This document shows, piece by piece, positions 21,752-32,602 of a stretch of 64,000 nt of DNA (its first letter is position 1; each line of letters begins with the position of its first letter). The notes beneath the pieces are model-generated. The model did no database searches. It was not told the origin of the DNA and saw only the letters and a program-made list of their open reading frames with translations. Source of the stretch: Pollenia angustigena (Eukaryota > Arthropoda > Insecta > Diptera > Polleniidae); contig OV884059.1 in assembly GCA_930367215.1 (NCBI GenBank), positions 229,957,803 to 230,021,802 on the forward strand. The letters run 5' to 3'. Made by a program: the position numbers and the translations under genes.

Positions 21752-22707
21752 TAGGGAATGGTAAATGGATACCAAAATCGATTTTTCGATTTTTCGATCG
21801 ACTGTTTTTATTACGGTTTTTGAAATCGATTAATCGAACCTCAAAATCGATTTTAAAATCGATTTCAAAATCGTTTAAGATAAATTTGCAAACTCATACT
21901 TTATATCACAAAGGGGGGGTGTACACCAGCATTTTTTTTTTTTGGAAAACTACTAGATAAATTGAACTGAGATTTTTACAGTGTGTAGATATGACTACTT
22001 TTTATAATTTTCCTGTAAAAAGTGAAAATGTGTTAATTTTAGAATCGCTTTTAGAGGAACAAGTACATGTACATTTTACATATTAAAATTGTGTTCTTCT
22101 GTAGACAATCAGGCCTGTCACATAAATTATTTCCGATGGAAAGTGGAAGTGATTTGGTATCTTGCTTCACATTTAATTCTGCGACAAGCCTGAATGTATG
22201 GATAGTTTTTCAAAGGATTATGACAGTAGTTCCTGATTGGTGGCGATTGTTTCTTTGCTAAGTTACTATTAAGTTAGTTTTAAAAAACACGTTTGCATGT
22301 CTTTGATGTATTTGTTAGGATAAATTAGATACTTTTTGTTTTTTCACTCTGCTTATAACTAGATTTAAATATCGCTCACAGAGCCCTTATATTAAACTTG
22401 GAAGTACATCAAGGATACTAATAGGTAAATACGTAAAATAACAACTTTAAACTGGGAAAACTGCATAAGCATACCTACAGACGTATGTACGCACAAAAAA
22501 AGTTCTATTGTGCATGCCCATAATTTATCGATTTAATTAAGATTAAAATTAAAAATTGCCAAAATTTTGATAAAAATAAAAAAATCGATTTTAAAAGCCC
22601 AATAATCGATTTCAGTATAAAATCGTATACGTATATTGCAAAAAATCGATTTTTTTTACAACAAAATCGATTTTCGATTGGAATAGAAATCGATTTACCA
22701 ATCCCTA
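21752..22707. mobile_element. hAT-like TIR element, TAGGGAATGG ends
   Basis: Left TAGGGAATGGTAAAT and right ATTTACCAATCCCTA are inverse complements with one mismatch. CCCTTATT lies on both sides: 21744-21751 and, after skipping the MITE inserted at the right end, 23166-23173. Subterminal regions are dense in aaatcgatttt. No transposase remains in the interior. Confidence 0.75.
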
Positions 22708-22708
22708 C

Positions 22709-23158
22709 CAGTGATGTTAACTTTTATTTTTTCATTACCGTACGGCCCTCAAAAAATTACCGTTTTTGAGAAGAAATTACCGTACGCAAGGGTTTTTTAA
22801 TTTCAACATTCACAGCAGTATTCAAAAACCAATTTATTTAAATTTTAAATGTGTTTTATGAAAAATTTTAATAAAAGCTTTGTTTTAAAATACATTTTAA
22901 ACTAAAATTATTGTATTTTTTATCAATACGAAAGTAAAATCATCATATAAATAAAATTCTAACGTTACTTACAGATTCCTCTTTTTTGCATGCCGTTGAA
23001 AATGACCACTCAAAAGTTAAAATCATAAATACTTCATATATATAAAAACATCAAAAACCCAATTGATATTACCGTATTTTAAATGAAATTACCTTGCTAC
23101 CTTTTGGCGCTCAAAATTACCGTAAAAAAGGGTAATTACCGTACGGTTAACATCACTG
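22709..23158. mobile_element. 450-bp hAT-like MITE with exact 8-bp duplication
   Basis: CAGTGATGTTAAC and GTTAACATCACTG ends with ATCCCTAC exactly repeated at 22701-22708 and 23159-23166. Palindromic accgtacggt motifs lie just inside both ends. It inserted into the last bases of the element at 21752-22707. Confidence 0.9.
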
Positions 23159-23445
23159 ATCCCTACCCTTATTGTCTTTGCCGTTTTTGCGGCGTAAATT
23201 AGTCGTTTTTTAAAAACGGTACCGTCCGTGATTTGCGAAAAACGCCAATGAATACGACACTTTTCAAATCTATTACAAAAACGACGTCAAAACAGTACCG
23301 TGTTTAGCGTATTTGTCTGTCAAAAGTGTAAAAAATTGTCGTCAAACATTTTGACCACGACGTTATTAAAATTATTTGAGAAATAATTTCAATGAAAGGA
23401 AATAAAATGTAAACATGCAAAAAATTTAATATCATTGAAATATAA

Positions 23446-24023
23446 AGGGTATTCATTTCAAAATTTTTTTGGTTGGAAAAAATGGAAAAAAGGAAAATTA
23501 CAAGGTACAAAACTGTCAAAAACAAAAATCTGTCATATAATTCTTGGAAGTAATTGATATTTTTCAAGATGCCAAATAAAAGAGTTAAAATTGAATTAAT
23601 TGATTATTTAATTGTCACGTCATTTTTAAGTTCTTTTTTTATATTTTTTTGTATAGAATTCATTTTTAATTTAGTTTTGAAAAACGACGTTTTAAAAAAG
23701 TAAAATTTGATTTAATAAAAATGGAGTTTAAAGAATCATAGTTGATTATCTTAAAAAGAGATGTAAATTGTAGTGCTTTTTGTGAAAAATAACAACATTT
23801 TTAATATGGTGGCAGCCACACTCAATTGGAAGTTTGTGAATTGCCAACTCTTTAAAAATTGTAAAATTGTAATTTTCCAATCTGATTTTTTTACACTTGG
23901 TTAAAGCTTGTTTAAATTGCAACTTTCGGTGGAAAAGTTTTTCCTTGTGTTTGTTGTAACAAAAATTACATTTTTCCACTTTTCCATTTTTCCAACAAAT
24001 AAAAAAACTGAAATGAATACCCT
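23446..24023. mobile_element. TIR element, AGGGTATTCATTTCA ends
   Basis: AGGGTATTCATTTCA at 23446 mirrors TGAAATGAATACCCT ending 24023; TATAA occurs directly at both flanks (23441-23445, 24024-24028). Inside, ggaaaaatggaaaa-type stretches are also inverted. The 87- and 77-codon minus ORFs inside have no family resemblance. Confidence 0.6.
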
Positions 24024-24241
24024 TATAATTTAGTTTTTATGTGCTTGTGTACCTAACTCTGGTATATATTTTAGGATAAAGGTCACAACTGCCGCACTAT
24101 TTGCAAAGTAGCAAAAACCTTTTTTGGCAAAGGCCTTCCAAAAAAGTTTTAGCAAAACGAATATTAAAGAGGAGTGGAACACCCCATCCCATCCCGGAGA
24201 GGATTAGATGCAGGTATAAGCCGATTTTAAGTTTAAATTGA

Positions 24242-24700
24242 AGAAAAAAACTCACTCATAACGAAGCTGAAAGCTATGCAACAGGTGGTGGGCGGTTCAA
24301 ACAAAATACATTTTCAGCTGTCGAAGAAGCAGCAATTGATCTATTAGACATGCATGCTATTATCGAACATAACGATCCATTTGGAATTAAGAGAAAGCGG
24401 AGGATTTCGCCAGAACCCGAGCCAAATTTAGACACAATAACTGACATTACCGAAATTGAAAGCCCGTGTTCTTCACCTTTGATACCTCCGCTTAGAAAAA
24501 ATAAAAACCAAGCGAAACTAGGGCTTTTAGAACAACAAGTAAAACTGCAAAAAGAGTTACGCTTGAATTTGAAAAATAAATTATCGGAATTGAAACGTTA
24601 CACACGGAGAATGCTAAAGAGGAGAAATCGTTTTATATAAGGCGGAACTCTAAAGCAAAGAGAAAAACAGAAAAGCCAATTTAGAAATACGCAAAACTAA
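24242..24700 (+). pseudogene. zeste/MSANTD-like DNA-binding protein remnant
   Basis: The open frame 24242-24640 contains SYATGGGRFKQNTFSAVEEA, then DLLDMHAIIEHNDPFG, the junction typical of insect Myb/SANT-like (zeste-type) proteins (xATGGG followed by a short region ending in NPFD/DPFG). A coiled-coil-like stretch follows (KLGLLEQQVKLQKELRLNLK). Around 24590 a one-base shift is needed to continue the expected ETLHTENAKEEKSFY pattern, and the N-terminal SANT helices upstream (24090-24240) are broken by stops. Such genes are abundant in fly genomes and often travel with Harbinger elements. Non-functional copy. Confidence 0.6.
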
Positions 24701-24799
24701 ACAAGAAACTAAAAAAAAAACTTGAACTTGAAGAGTTATTAAAAAGTAACTGAGCAACCTTAACAAGAGCGGCAAGCGTTTTTTAAACATGAAAATTCT

Positions 24800-25073
24800 G
24801 GCCCTAAATTTGTAAAACGCAAAAGCAACGCCAAAAATTATATTGAAAGCAAAAACAAAATCAAAAAAATTTCATAATTTTGTGGTTGTTTTCTATAGAA
24901 ATGAATATTGAATTTTTAAATTTTAAACGCTGCATATCTTGTGGCGTTGATAATTTTTAAACGCAATATGTATTTCTGTAGAAAGCAACAACAAAATTTT
25001 GAAAAATTTTTGACATTGTTTTTGCTTTCAATATTATTTTTGGGATTGCGTTGCGTTCAACAAATTCAGGGCC
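24800..25073. mobile_element. Foldback MITE, GGCCCTAAATTTGT ends
   Basis: Arms of about 105 bases (24800-24905 and 24964-25073) are imperfect inverse complements. TCT flanks both sides. The 99-codon ORF over the right arm has no family match and is taken as chance. Confidence 0.7.
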
Positions 25074-25476
25074 TCTATTTCCAATACATTTTCAAAAAAC
25101 TAAAACCACCAGGCGATCTATCAAATAAGATTTTCCAGCCGGGTGGTGTTAAAGGTTTGTTTCGTATAAAGTGTGTGAAAATGAAAAGTTTTGACATGAT
25201 ATTGACGCTTGCAAGCGGAATTGTGTGTCCAATCGTATAAAATATACTTAACAGCAAATACTCAATCTTAAATATGCTGCCTTAACATCTGTAGACGTAA
25301 AAAGAACTTGTTCTTTGTACAAGAACGTGCTGACTCCAATTTATAATTTACTGTAACAACTTATTAAACGAATAAAGTGAAAAATAAACAATAAATTTAA
25401 ATTACTTTTCTTTAATTTAAACAGCTTATTTTAATGTTTTTAAACTTTAAACTTAAAACTTTATTTAAGACATTAA

Positions 25477-25695
25477 GGCCCGTTTTCACAACTTAGCGTT
25501 AGCTCAAAGTAGACTTTAAACGGCCTTATAAAAAGTGTTCCACTATTAAAACTTTACTTTTACCTAAAGTGAGCGATAAAGTAAATTAAGGTTCATCCTA
25601 CCTGGTAGGTTAAAATAAAGTTGTAATAATGGAACGCTTTTTATACGGCATAAAAAATCCTACCTTTAGCTATCGGTTAGTTGTGAAAACGGGCA
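25477..25695. mobile_element. 219-bp PIF/Harbinger-like MITE, TAA duplication
   Basis: GGCCCGTTTTCACAACTTAG at the left mirrors the right end (gttgtgaaaacgggc) and TAA lies at 25474-25476 and 25696-25698. Both arms contain a tagctcaaagta/ggaacrcttttta-type block. Its subterminal cttagcgttagct resembles the MITE at 8762. Confidence 0.7.
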
Positions 25696-25903
25696 TAAAA
25701 CTGTTTTTTTAGTGCTTTTTTTTGGTAGCCCTAATAATAACCAATCAAAAACACGATTTTGAATTTTTTGTCAGTTACGCCTTTTTGCATTTTAGCTTAC
25801 GATATACATATATATTAGATCCCGTGAATCCAGTAAGTATTGGTGACCTTTTTTGTTGTTGTGGTTTATATTTGGTTCGGCTTGAGATCATCTATCTTCT
25901 ATA

Positions 25904-27029
25904 TCTATGTATATATATAAAATTGGATGTGTGTATGTATGTGTGTATGTAACGTATGGACTCCAAAACGGCTGGGCCGATTTTGATGAAATTTTCAGGG
26001 AATCTTCAGAATATTCAGGCGGGTGACATAGGGAAGTCTGATTTTTGATTTTCGGTCTGGGGGCGGAGGGGCGTGGCAAAAACCATAACTTGAGAACGGC
26101 TTGACCGATTTGAACGATTTTTTCTTTAAAATGATCGCCATGGTCTAACTTAGATCTACACGGAAAGAAAATTTTGCCCCGCCCACTTTTACGCCCACTT
26201 TTTTCGATTTACCTAAAATCAGAAAACGGCTCCATCGAGTTGACTAATTTTTCTTTCAAATGTTCGTATTAATCAACTTTAAGTTTTCATCGAAAAAAAA
26301 TTTACCACGCCTACTTTTACGCCCACTTTTTCTATTAAGCGCATAACTGGAGAACGGCTTGACCGATTTGGACGATTTTTTCTTTAAAATGATCGCCATG
26401 GTCGCACTTAGATTTAAGCGAAAATAAAATTTTGCCCCGCCCACTTTCACGCCCACTTTTTTTGAATTACCTAAAATCAGAAAACGGCTACCATCGATTT
26501 GACATATTTTTCTTTCAAATGTTCCTATTTATCCATTTTAAGTTTAAATCGAAAGAAAAATTTACCACGCCTACTTTTACGCCCACTTTTTCTATTAAGC
26601 GCATAAGTTGAGAACGGCTTGACCGATTCAAACGATTTTTGCTTTAAAATGATTGCCATGGTCCAACTTAGGTTTTTACGGAAAGAAAATTTTGCCACGC
26701 CCACTTTTTTCGATTTACTTAAAAAAAAGGGCTTCATCGATTTGACTAATTTTTCTTTTAAATGTTCGTATTAATCCATTTTACGTTTTCATCGAAAGAA
26801 AAATGTATCACGCCTACTTTTACGCCCACTTTTTCTATTAAGCGCATAACTTGAGAACGGCTGGGCCGATTTGGACGATTTTTTCTTTAAAATCATCGCC
26901 ATGGTCCAACTTAGGTTTTTACAGAAGGAACATTTTAAAGGCCGTAAATTTCGTTTAAAGCTCAATTTAAATCGTTTGGTAATACAACAATATTTGCTTA
27001 GGGCCAGCAACGCGGACGGGGTCAGCTAG
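25904..27029 (+). mobile_element. non-autonomous Helitron-like element
   Basis: Starts A|TCTATGTATATATATAAAA and ends GACGGGGTCAGCTAG|T, the TC...CTRR pattern with insertion between A and T. It begins with a (GTAT)n-like stretch and gtatggactccaaaacggct. The body is a direct array of about 250-260-base blocks (see next entry). No Rep/helicase ORF; minus-strand ORFs of 63-73 codons are products of the repeat. Confidence 0.7.
26090..26950 (+). repeat. Tandem 240-260-bp blocks inside the Helitron
   Basis: gagaacggcttgaccgattt-type starts lie near 26090, 26351, 26610 and 26852. Each block carries aaatgatcgccatggtc, a cgcccacttttacgcccact stretch, and aaatgttcgtattaatc. The last block is shortened. 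Confidence 0.8.
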
Positions 27030-28508
27030 TTTATTATAAATTAAAAAACAATTTCGATTTTAATTTTTAATATTTTTATTTTTGTACCCAATATTTCGTT
27101 GCTCATCTTTAGGGGATTTTATCAAAAATATATATGTATACAAATTTTATTTTATAGAAAAAACACAAATCATTGAATAACAATAAAAACATATGTCCTT
27201 ATTTAAATAAAAAACCAATTTAAAAGTTTTACTGTCACTTTGCACTGCGAATACACTCGGGTACGTGTGCTGGACGTAATATTCGTCGTCATATCTAATT
27301 TTTTTAATTTTCCATCCAGCATCGTCAGTGTCACACATACAAACACATTTTCACTAATACTACAATAGCTGTTGATGAGAAATGCTTGACCGTGTACAGA
27401 CCCTTAAGGTTTGGATTGCTACTGTTGCTTTGATAGTCATTAATATATATATTTGTTTATTGTGTGTTAAAAAATCTGAGCTACGTTCTCAGTTACTACG
27501 GTTATACGTAGACTATTCGCAAATAAAAATTTGCGATTAACTTACTGTTTATATGGGCATTTCCTTCAAAAGGTCCACCGTGACCGAAAATTTAAAAGTT
27601 ATTAAAAGCTGATTATTTTACGATATTGTTATAGAGAAATATTTAGATTTTACTAATTTTATAAATTTACTCATAAATTTGTTCACTTAGATGAACAATC
27701 AGACTGCGAAGTTGTGCAAAAGCAATTTCTTTAATGTGAGAATGTTTTATTGTGTGTTTTCTTTAATATTTATCTTTCTTAAAAGAGGTGATATTTGATT
27801 AAAATTATTCCAAAAAAATTTTCTTACATGGTCTGTAATCTAAGGAAGAGTTCAACAGAAATATGTTATTCGGATTAACGGTAAATTTTTATTATATTTT
27901 GATCATTATTCAGTTAAATTATTACGGAAAAAATTTCACGTTCGAAATGTCACGTATCGACCCAGATTTTGGTTAAAAAAAAAAAAACAGAAAATACAGA
28001 AGATTTTGGAATCAAACCAAGAAATTTTAATGTTACATTGCTACGTAAAATTCTGAAAGTAATTTGACTAAAAAATTGTGCCAGGTTTCGCTGAATTACG
28101 CCTTTTTATACATGGCCACAAAAACTACTTTTGTTTTTTTCACGTTCGAACCGTTACTTCTTTTGCCATTATCTTTGACCTAGAATCGCGTCCTCCATTA
28201 ACTTTAGCATAGATAAAAGTGCTTTCTTAGTGCTAAAATAAAAGGGTTAAGAAAACGTAAAAATATTTTTTGCTTAAAATGTTATTGCATTTCTGATGCG
28301 CACGACTGTCACGTTTAACACTTTGGAATTACCCATATGTCAAGTTTCTTACTGAAAATTATTATTTTTATGTGATGCCAGATGGAAAATAAATGCATTT
28401 GGTAGCACTGTATGTACTATATAAACTTTTTATTTTTTTTAATAAATAATTAAAAAATAACAAATTGTTGTGTATTTGTGAATTTTATTTCCACAATTTT
28501 AAATTAAT
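27030..28508. other. AT-rich interval, no gene recognised
   Basis: A short sequence at about 27518-27580 (attcgcaaataaaaattt and ctgtttatatgggc) recurs directly near 29132-29170, hinting at an old repeat. Nothing else supported. Confidence 0.45.
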
Positions 28509-28940
28509 TTTAAATCAAAATTTTTTAATTAGGCTAAAGATCATCAAATTTAATTTTCATCAAATTATTCTTATGAAGAAAGAAAGTTTACAACATGAAA
28601 TTAATTAAAATTTATTGGTAATTTTTCATTCTTGACTGAAGCTGGGTTCGAACCCAGGCGTTTTTACGGACAGGTTACCCTTACATGTTTCGATTGCAAC
28701 CACTCAATCTCCTCAGAGGGCTTGCCGTTTAACACTCGCAGCCATTGACGACTGCTGACGTCAATAGTCAAACATCAATCCTTAAACCAAATTGTATTCA
28801 ACCTTTGGTAGATCGAAATTTGCTTTGAATGATTATCTATTTTAATTTTCATTTTACATGTTTTTCCTTACTAATAAGAATAATTTGATGAAAATTATAT
28901 TTGATGAACTTTAGCCCAATTAAAAAATTTGGATTTAAAA
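28509..28940. repeat. Inverted-repeat element with a tRNA-like centre
   Basis: Arms 28509-28578 and about 28873-28940 are inverse complements with roughly 90% match (motifs tttgatgaaaatta and ttagcc-aattaaaaaattt). Between them lies the tRNA-like sequence at 28635-28717. Ends and target duplication are not clear. Confidence 0.65.
28635..28717 (-). ncRNA. tRNA-like sequence (class II; SINE head or tRNA pseudogene)
   Basis: On the minus strand 83 bases fold roughly as a long-variable-arm tRNA: acceptor TCTGAGG/CTTCAGT (one mismatch, one wobble), D arm ATTG-AGTGGTTG-CAAT, variable arm CGT-AAAA-ACG, T stem CTGGG/CCCAG. It has an A-box-like GATTGAGTGGTTG and an intact B box GGTTCGAACCC. The T loop is one base short and the anticodon stem imperfect (ACATG/CCTGT), so I do not call a functional tRNA. 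It resembles Ser/Leu tRNAs. It may be the head of a tRNA-derived SINE. Confidence 0.5.
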
Positions 28941-29401
28941 CCATAAATAGTTCAACAGAATAACCACAATACTGATTATTTTAAATTAATTTTACTTTTG
29001 TCTATCGTAGTATGAATGCGCCACATCGAAATAAAAACGTAAAATGGTTAAAAGTGTGGCATTGCTTTAAATCTTATTTGCAAATAGTGTCGTTAATTAC
29101 GAATTGTTTTCGTGAGTTAGATATTCGCAAATAAAAATGTAATTCACTGTTTATGCGGCAATTTTCTCTGCTTGCAATATATTTATTTGTTCCTCTGAAT
29201 AAGTTATAATATATTTTTGTATCTATTATATAAGTTTTTACAAAAAAAAGCTGCATAGGAACTACGCCATTCCAAGAAAAATAGCCCCAATATTATCTTA
29301 GTTCCATCTCTTTGTTTATTGTTTTATTTCGGAATGTAGTGTTATTTCTTATCTTTAGGGTGCCGTAAATTTGTCTCTAATGTTTGTTATTCCAAAATCT
29401 G

Positions 29402-29470
29402 TTCTCCACTTTTATTTATTTATTTTATTTTATTCAATTACATAACCGAGCCCTTAGGGCCTTTTATGGT
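29402..29470 (-). other. Possible 3' tail of a LINE
   Basis: On the minus strand, ggccctaagggctcggttat is followed by aattgaataaaataaaataa and an ATAA-rich tail, resembling the tail of the CR1/Crack-like LINE in this window (gaaataaaataaataaatag). No ORF attached. Weak. Confidence 0.25.
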
Positions 29471-32186
29471 TATTCATCTTCCGGCCTACACCATGTCTTA
29501 TAAACCATATCAATAGTTTTCTTCATCTTCACGGCACATTCTACCTAGTAGCTTTGTCTCTGATAATCTTTGCCAAACACTTCGGGTAGTTAAAACTTTC
29601 GCAATTGTTCTTGAAATTATTCTAAAGAATATAAAGGGTCTCGTTTACCTTATGTTATAATGCTCCACGTCCCTCAATGATTTGTTTTGGGTTTTAAAGC
29701 ATTTTCAACGAAGTTTTCGAAACTTCCAAATGAATAAATAATAAATTTGCTTCCAATGCTTATGAATTAAACGTCTCTCTTCTTTAATGCATTGATGACC
29801 ACGACCAATATTTAATTTTTTATAGGAAATTTTACAACTTAATTTTTTTCAGAATAAAATGATTTCATTTCACATACACTTTTGTTACAAAAAATTGTTT
29901 GACCACAAATCGGACTTGTTTTATTTTAACTTTTACAGTGAGTTAAAATCGTTAAATAATTACATTTTTAACTTAATTTTGTCCAAAATAAACTATCAAT
30001 ATTATAACCGCTAGATAAGAATAGTAACAATATGAGCAAAAATATTTGTTTTTATTTAATAAGGCACTTATAATAAATATTACGTATTAATTTCAATTTA
30101 TCACAAAATCTAAAAAAATTACTAATTTAGCCAAATACCTACCTATGAAAACAAACCAAAAAAAAGTTTACTTCTATTCTTCAATCTAATAAAAAATGGG
30201 ACGTTTACCAATTTTTGTTTGTTTAAAATATTTTGTTTTAGATTATTTTTAAACAAAACAAATTTACAACTAAAAAAAAAAAAAAACATAAGTGACAGAA
30301 AGGTAGAAATAAACAAAACAAAATAAATAAACAAGTCATTAGTCATTTCCTAAATATGTATTTCCGTTTAACAGAGAAACAAACAAATACAACAAAATTG
30401 AAAAAAAAAAACAACCAACTTCAAACATGAAGAAAAACTAAATGAAGACAACGGGTAGATAAATACATATAATCCTAATTGCATATCGTGTCTGTGTGAA
30501 TACAAACGGCATTTGTGTATATAAAGAAAAAACCAGTATTGAAACGAATACAACATAAAAACTCCATTTAGTAAAATTAACAAGACATTTTTAAATTCTA
30601 CTATGTATGTTTAAGAAATTATTTTATTTTTTAAATACTACCTTTATATTATTTTAAAACTCTTGATTATCTTTTAAAATGTGTATTATGTATAAATTAA
30701 ACTGTTCTGCATGTATTGTTATTATATTAAAAAATTTTTAAACGGTAAAACGCAACCATTACACGATAAAAGCCGAAACGTAACAGTGAACGTATACAGA
30801 AATATAAAACTATATAGAGCTTTTCAATCTATCAAATTTTTCAGCTGCTGCGCTGCTTGCTTTGTTGTTGAAATCAAACATTTGAACATCAGAAGGTCCC
30901 CATCCAGAATAAAAAACATTTGCTGCGAACATTTTTTAAATTCTCTTTTGAAACAGTTTTCGTGTCCATACAATAAAACTTTTATTTCACATAATTTTTT
31001 TAAAATTTAATAAATTTAATAAAAATTATTAATGTTTGAATGCCATAGACAGCTACTAGAACGGAAAGAGAGCAAGAGAAACAACTAACCATGGTACATT
31101 TTGGGTGTTTTCTTTTCTACACAAAAAATATCATCATCTGAAAAAGTGCATGTATAAAATGTCTTACCAACCCTGTAATAATACTATTTGTTATTTTACG
31201 AGAACAAAACACAAGTTACGAAAACGTGGAATGTCCTGTTTTTAACACCTGACGAAAAGTTTGTTCTTCATCATTAAAGCTAATTTTTTTAACGCTTTTT
31301 GTTATTATACGCCATTTGTTTTTTTTTATACGATTTAGCGATTTCAAATAAGTTTTTATAGTTTTTGCTTCCAATTTTGCATTTTTTCGTTAATTTTAGC
31401 CATGTTCGCGAATTTTAACGATAATTAACAAATATTAGACGTTGCAAATTTAGCAATTTTTACCGAATTTTTGCCATTCCTTATGGCTTGTTTGAAATAT
31501 GTACTATTAAAAATTTCACGAATTTTCGCTAATTTTGCAAACTTTTCTGAATTTTTGCAATTTTCGCGTAGATTTGTTGCTCTTTAAGGAAATCGTCGCC
31601 GTTATAAAAAACAGCCTAATATATAAACCGAAGTCACATATTTTACAGGGCCTTATGCCATTAGTAAGGGCGAATTTTTTAGAACCAAATAACACAAAAT
31701 TGCATTTCAATTCCTGCATTCAAAAATCCTAGTCAAAAAAAAAAAAAAATTTAAGAGTGGGAAAAAATACGAAAATCCAGGTAGTTGATTTTACCACCTT
31801 GCAATCCTAATCCTTAAAGATATTTTAAACAAGATTGTACACATTCTAGGAATTACAAGTTGTGGGTTTCTACTCGAACGTAAATAGCGTCTATTGAAAC
31901 ACCATCTTCAGCCCCACACTGAAGGTCGAAGGTCCCTCTTCAACATCTATTTTATGTCTATTTCTATGATGACTCAAGAGCCGATGTTGAGGATCCTTTA
32001 ACGATAATTAAGACTTTTGGAAATTTCAAGCATTGAGTCTTGGCTTTTTCTTTGTCTTTGCCACCAACGATAAAGCTGATCATTATTAAACTTACCAATT
32101 CTTAGATATGTAATGTACACTTAATTAACTACATACTTGGCATATTTCATAGAGATACACTTAATGCCATATCGTCGGTTGATAAT
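29471..32186. other. AT-rich interval without supported genes
   Basis: Many homopolymers; ORFs below 100 codons are K/N/F/L-rich and not credible. Around 31370-31600 repeated gaatttt/gcaattttcgc motifs suggest degraded low-complexity repeat, like 21420-21545. Confidence 0.45.
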
Positions 32187-32602
32187 TTAAATGTCGTATG
32201 TGGATTTTTTGCGGTTTTGAGTTAAGATCGATTCCTTGGGTTTTCCGACCTGATCTTTTATTTGGCGTAATAAGTTTTTCGATACCTCATACGGTTTTCG
32301 AGATATGGAATGTTGAGTTTGTCGTATGTGGTATTTGCTGAAGCAATTTTCAAATTAAATGTCGTATGTAACTGCCAAACGCCACATACGGCAAATTTCC
32401 ATACAAAACGACCAACAAATTGATTTATTATTTAAATGTCGTATGTGGATTTTTATGGCACATAGGTACGATTTTTAAATAATTTGTGTTTTAAAAATTT
32501 AGTGTTTAAATGTCGTATGTAAACATTTCGGAAGCAAAATGTCGTATGTAGCTATTTAAATGACAAAAATGTTCCATTTTGCCACATACGACAATTTAAG
32601 TC
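32187..32602. repeat. Repeat cluster built on TGTCGTATGT
   Basis: The 10-mer TGTCGTATGT or near variants occurs at about 32202, 32318, 32359, 32437, 32512, 32539 and, inverted, near 32383 and 32583. The ends ttaaatgtcgtatgtgg and ccacatacgacaatttaa are inverse complements, suggesting a TIR element of about 416 bp with internal copies of its own end. Confidence 0.6.

Noticed and set aside
24941..25240. 99-codon ORF as a gene
   Set aside because: Half of it is one arm of an inverted-repeat MITE.
28635..28717. Functional Ser/Leu tRNA gene
   Set aside because: The T loop is one base short, the acceptor and anticodon stems have mismatches, and no confident anticodon could be set.
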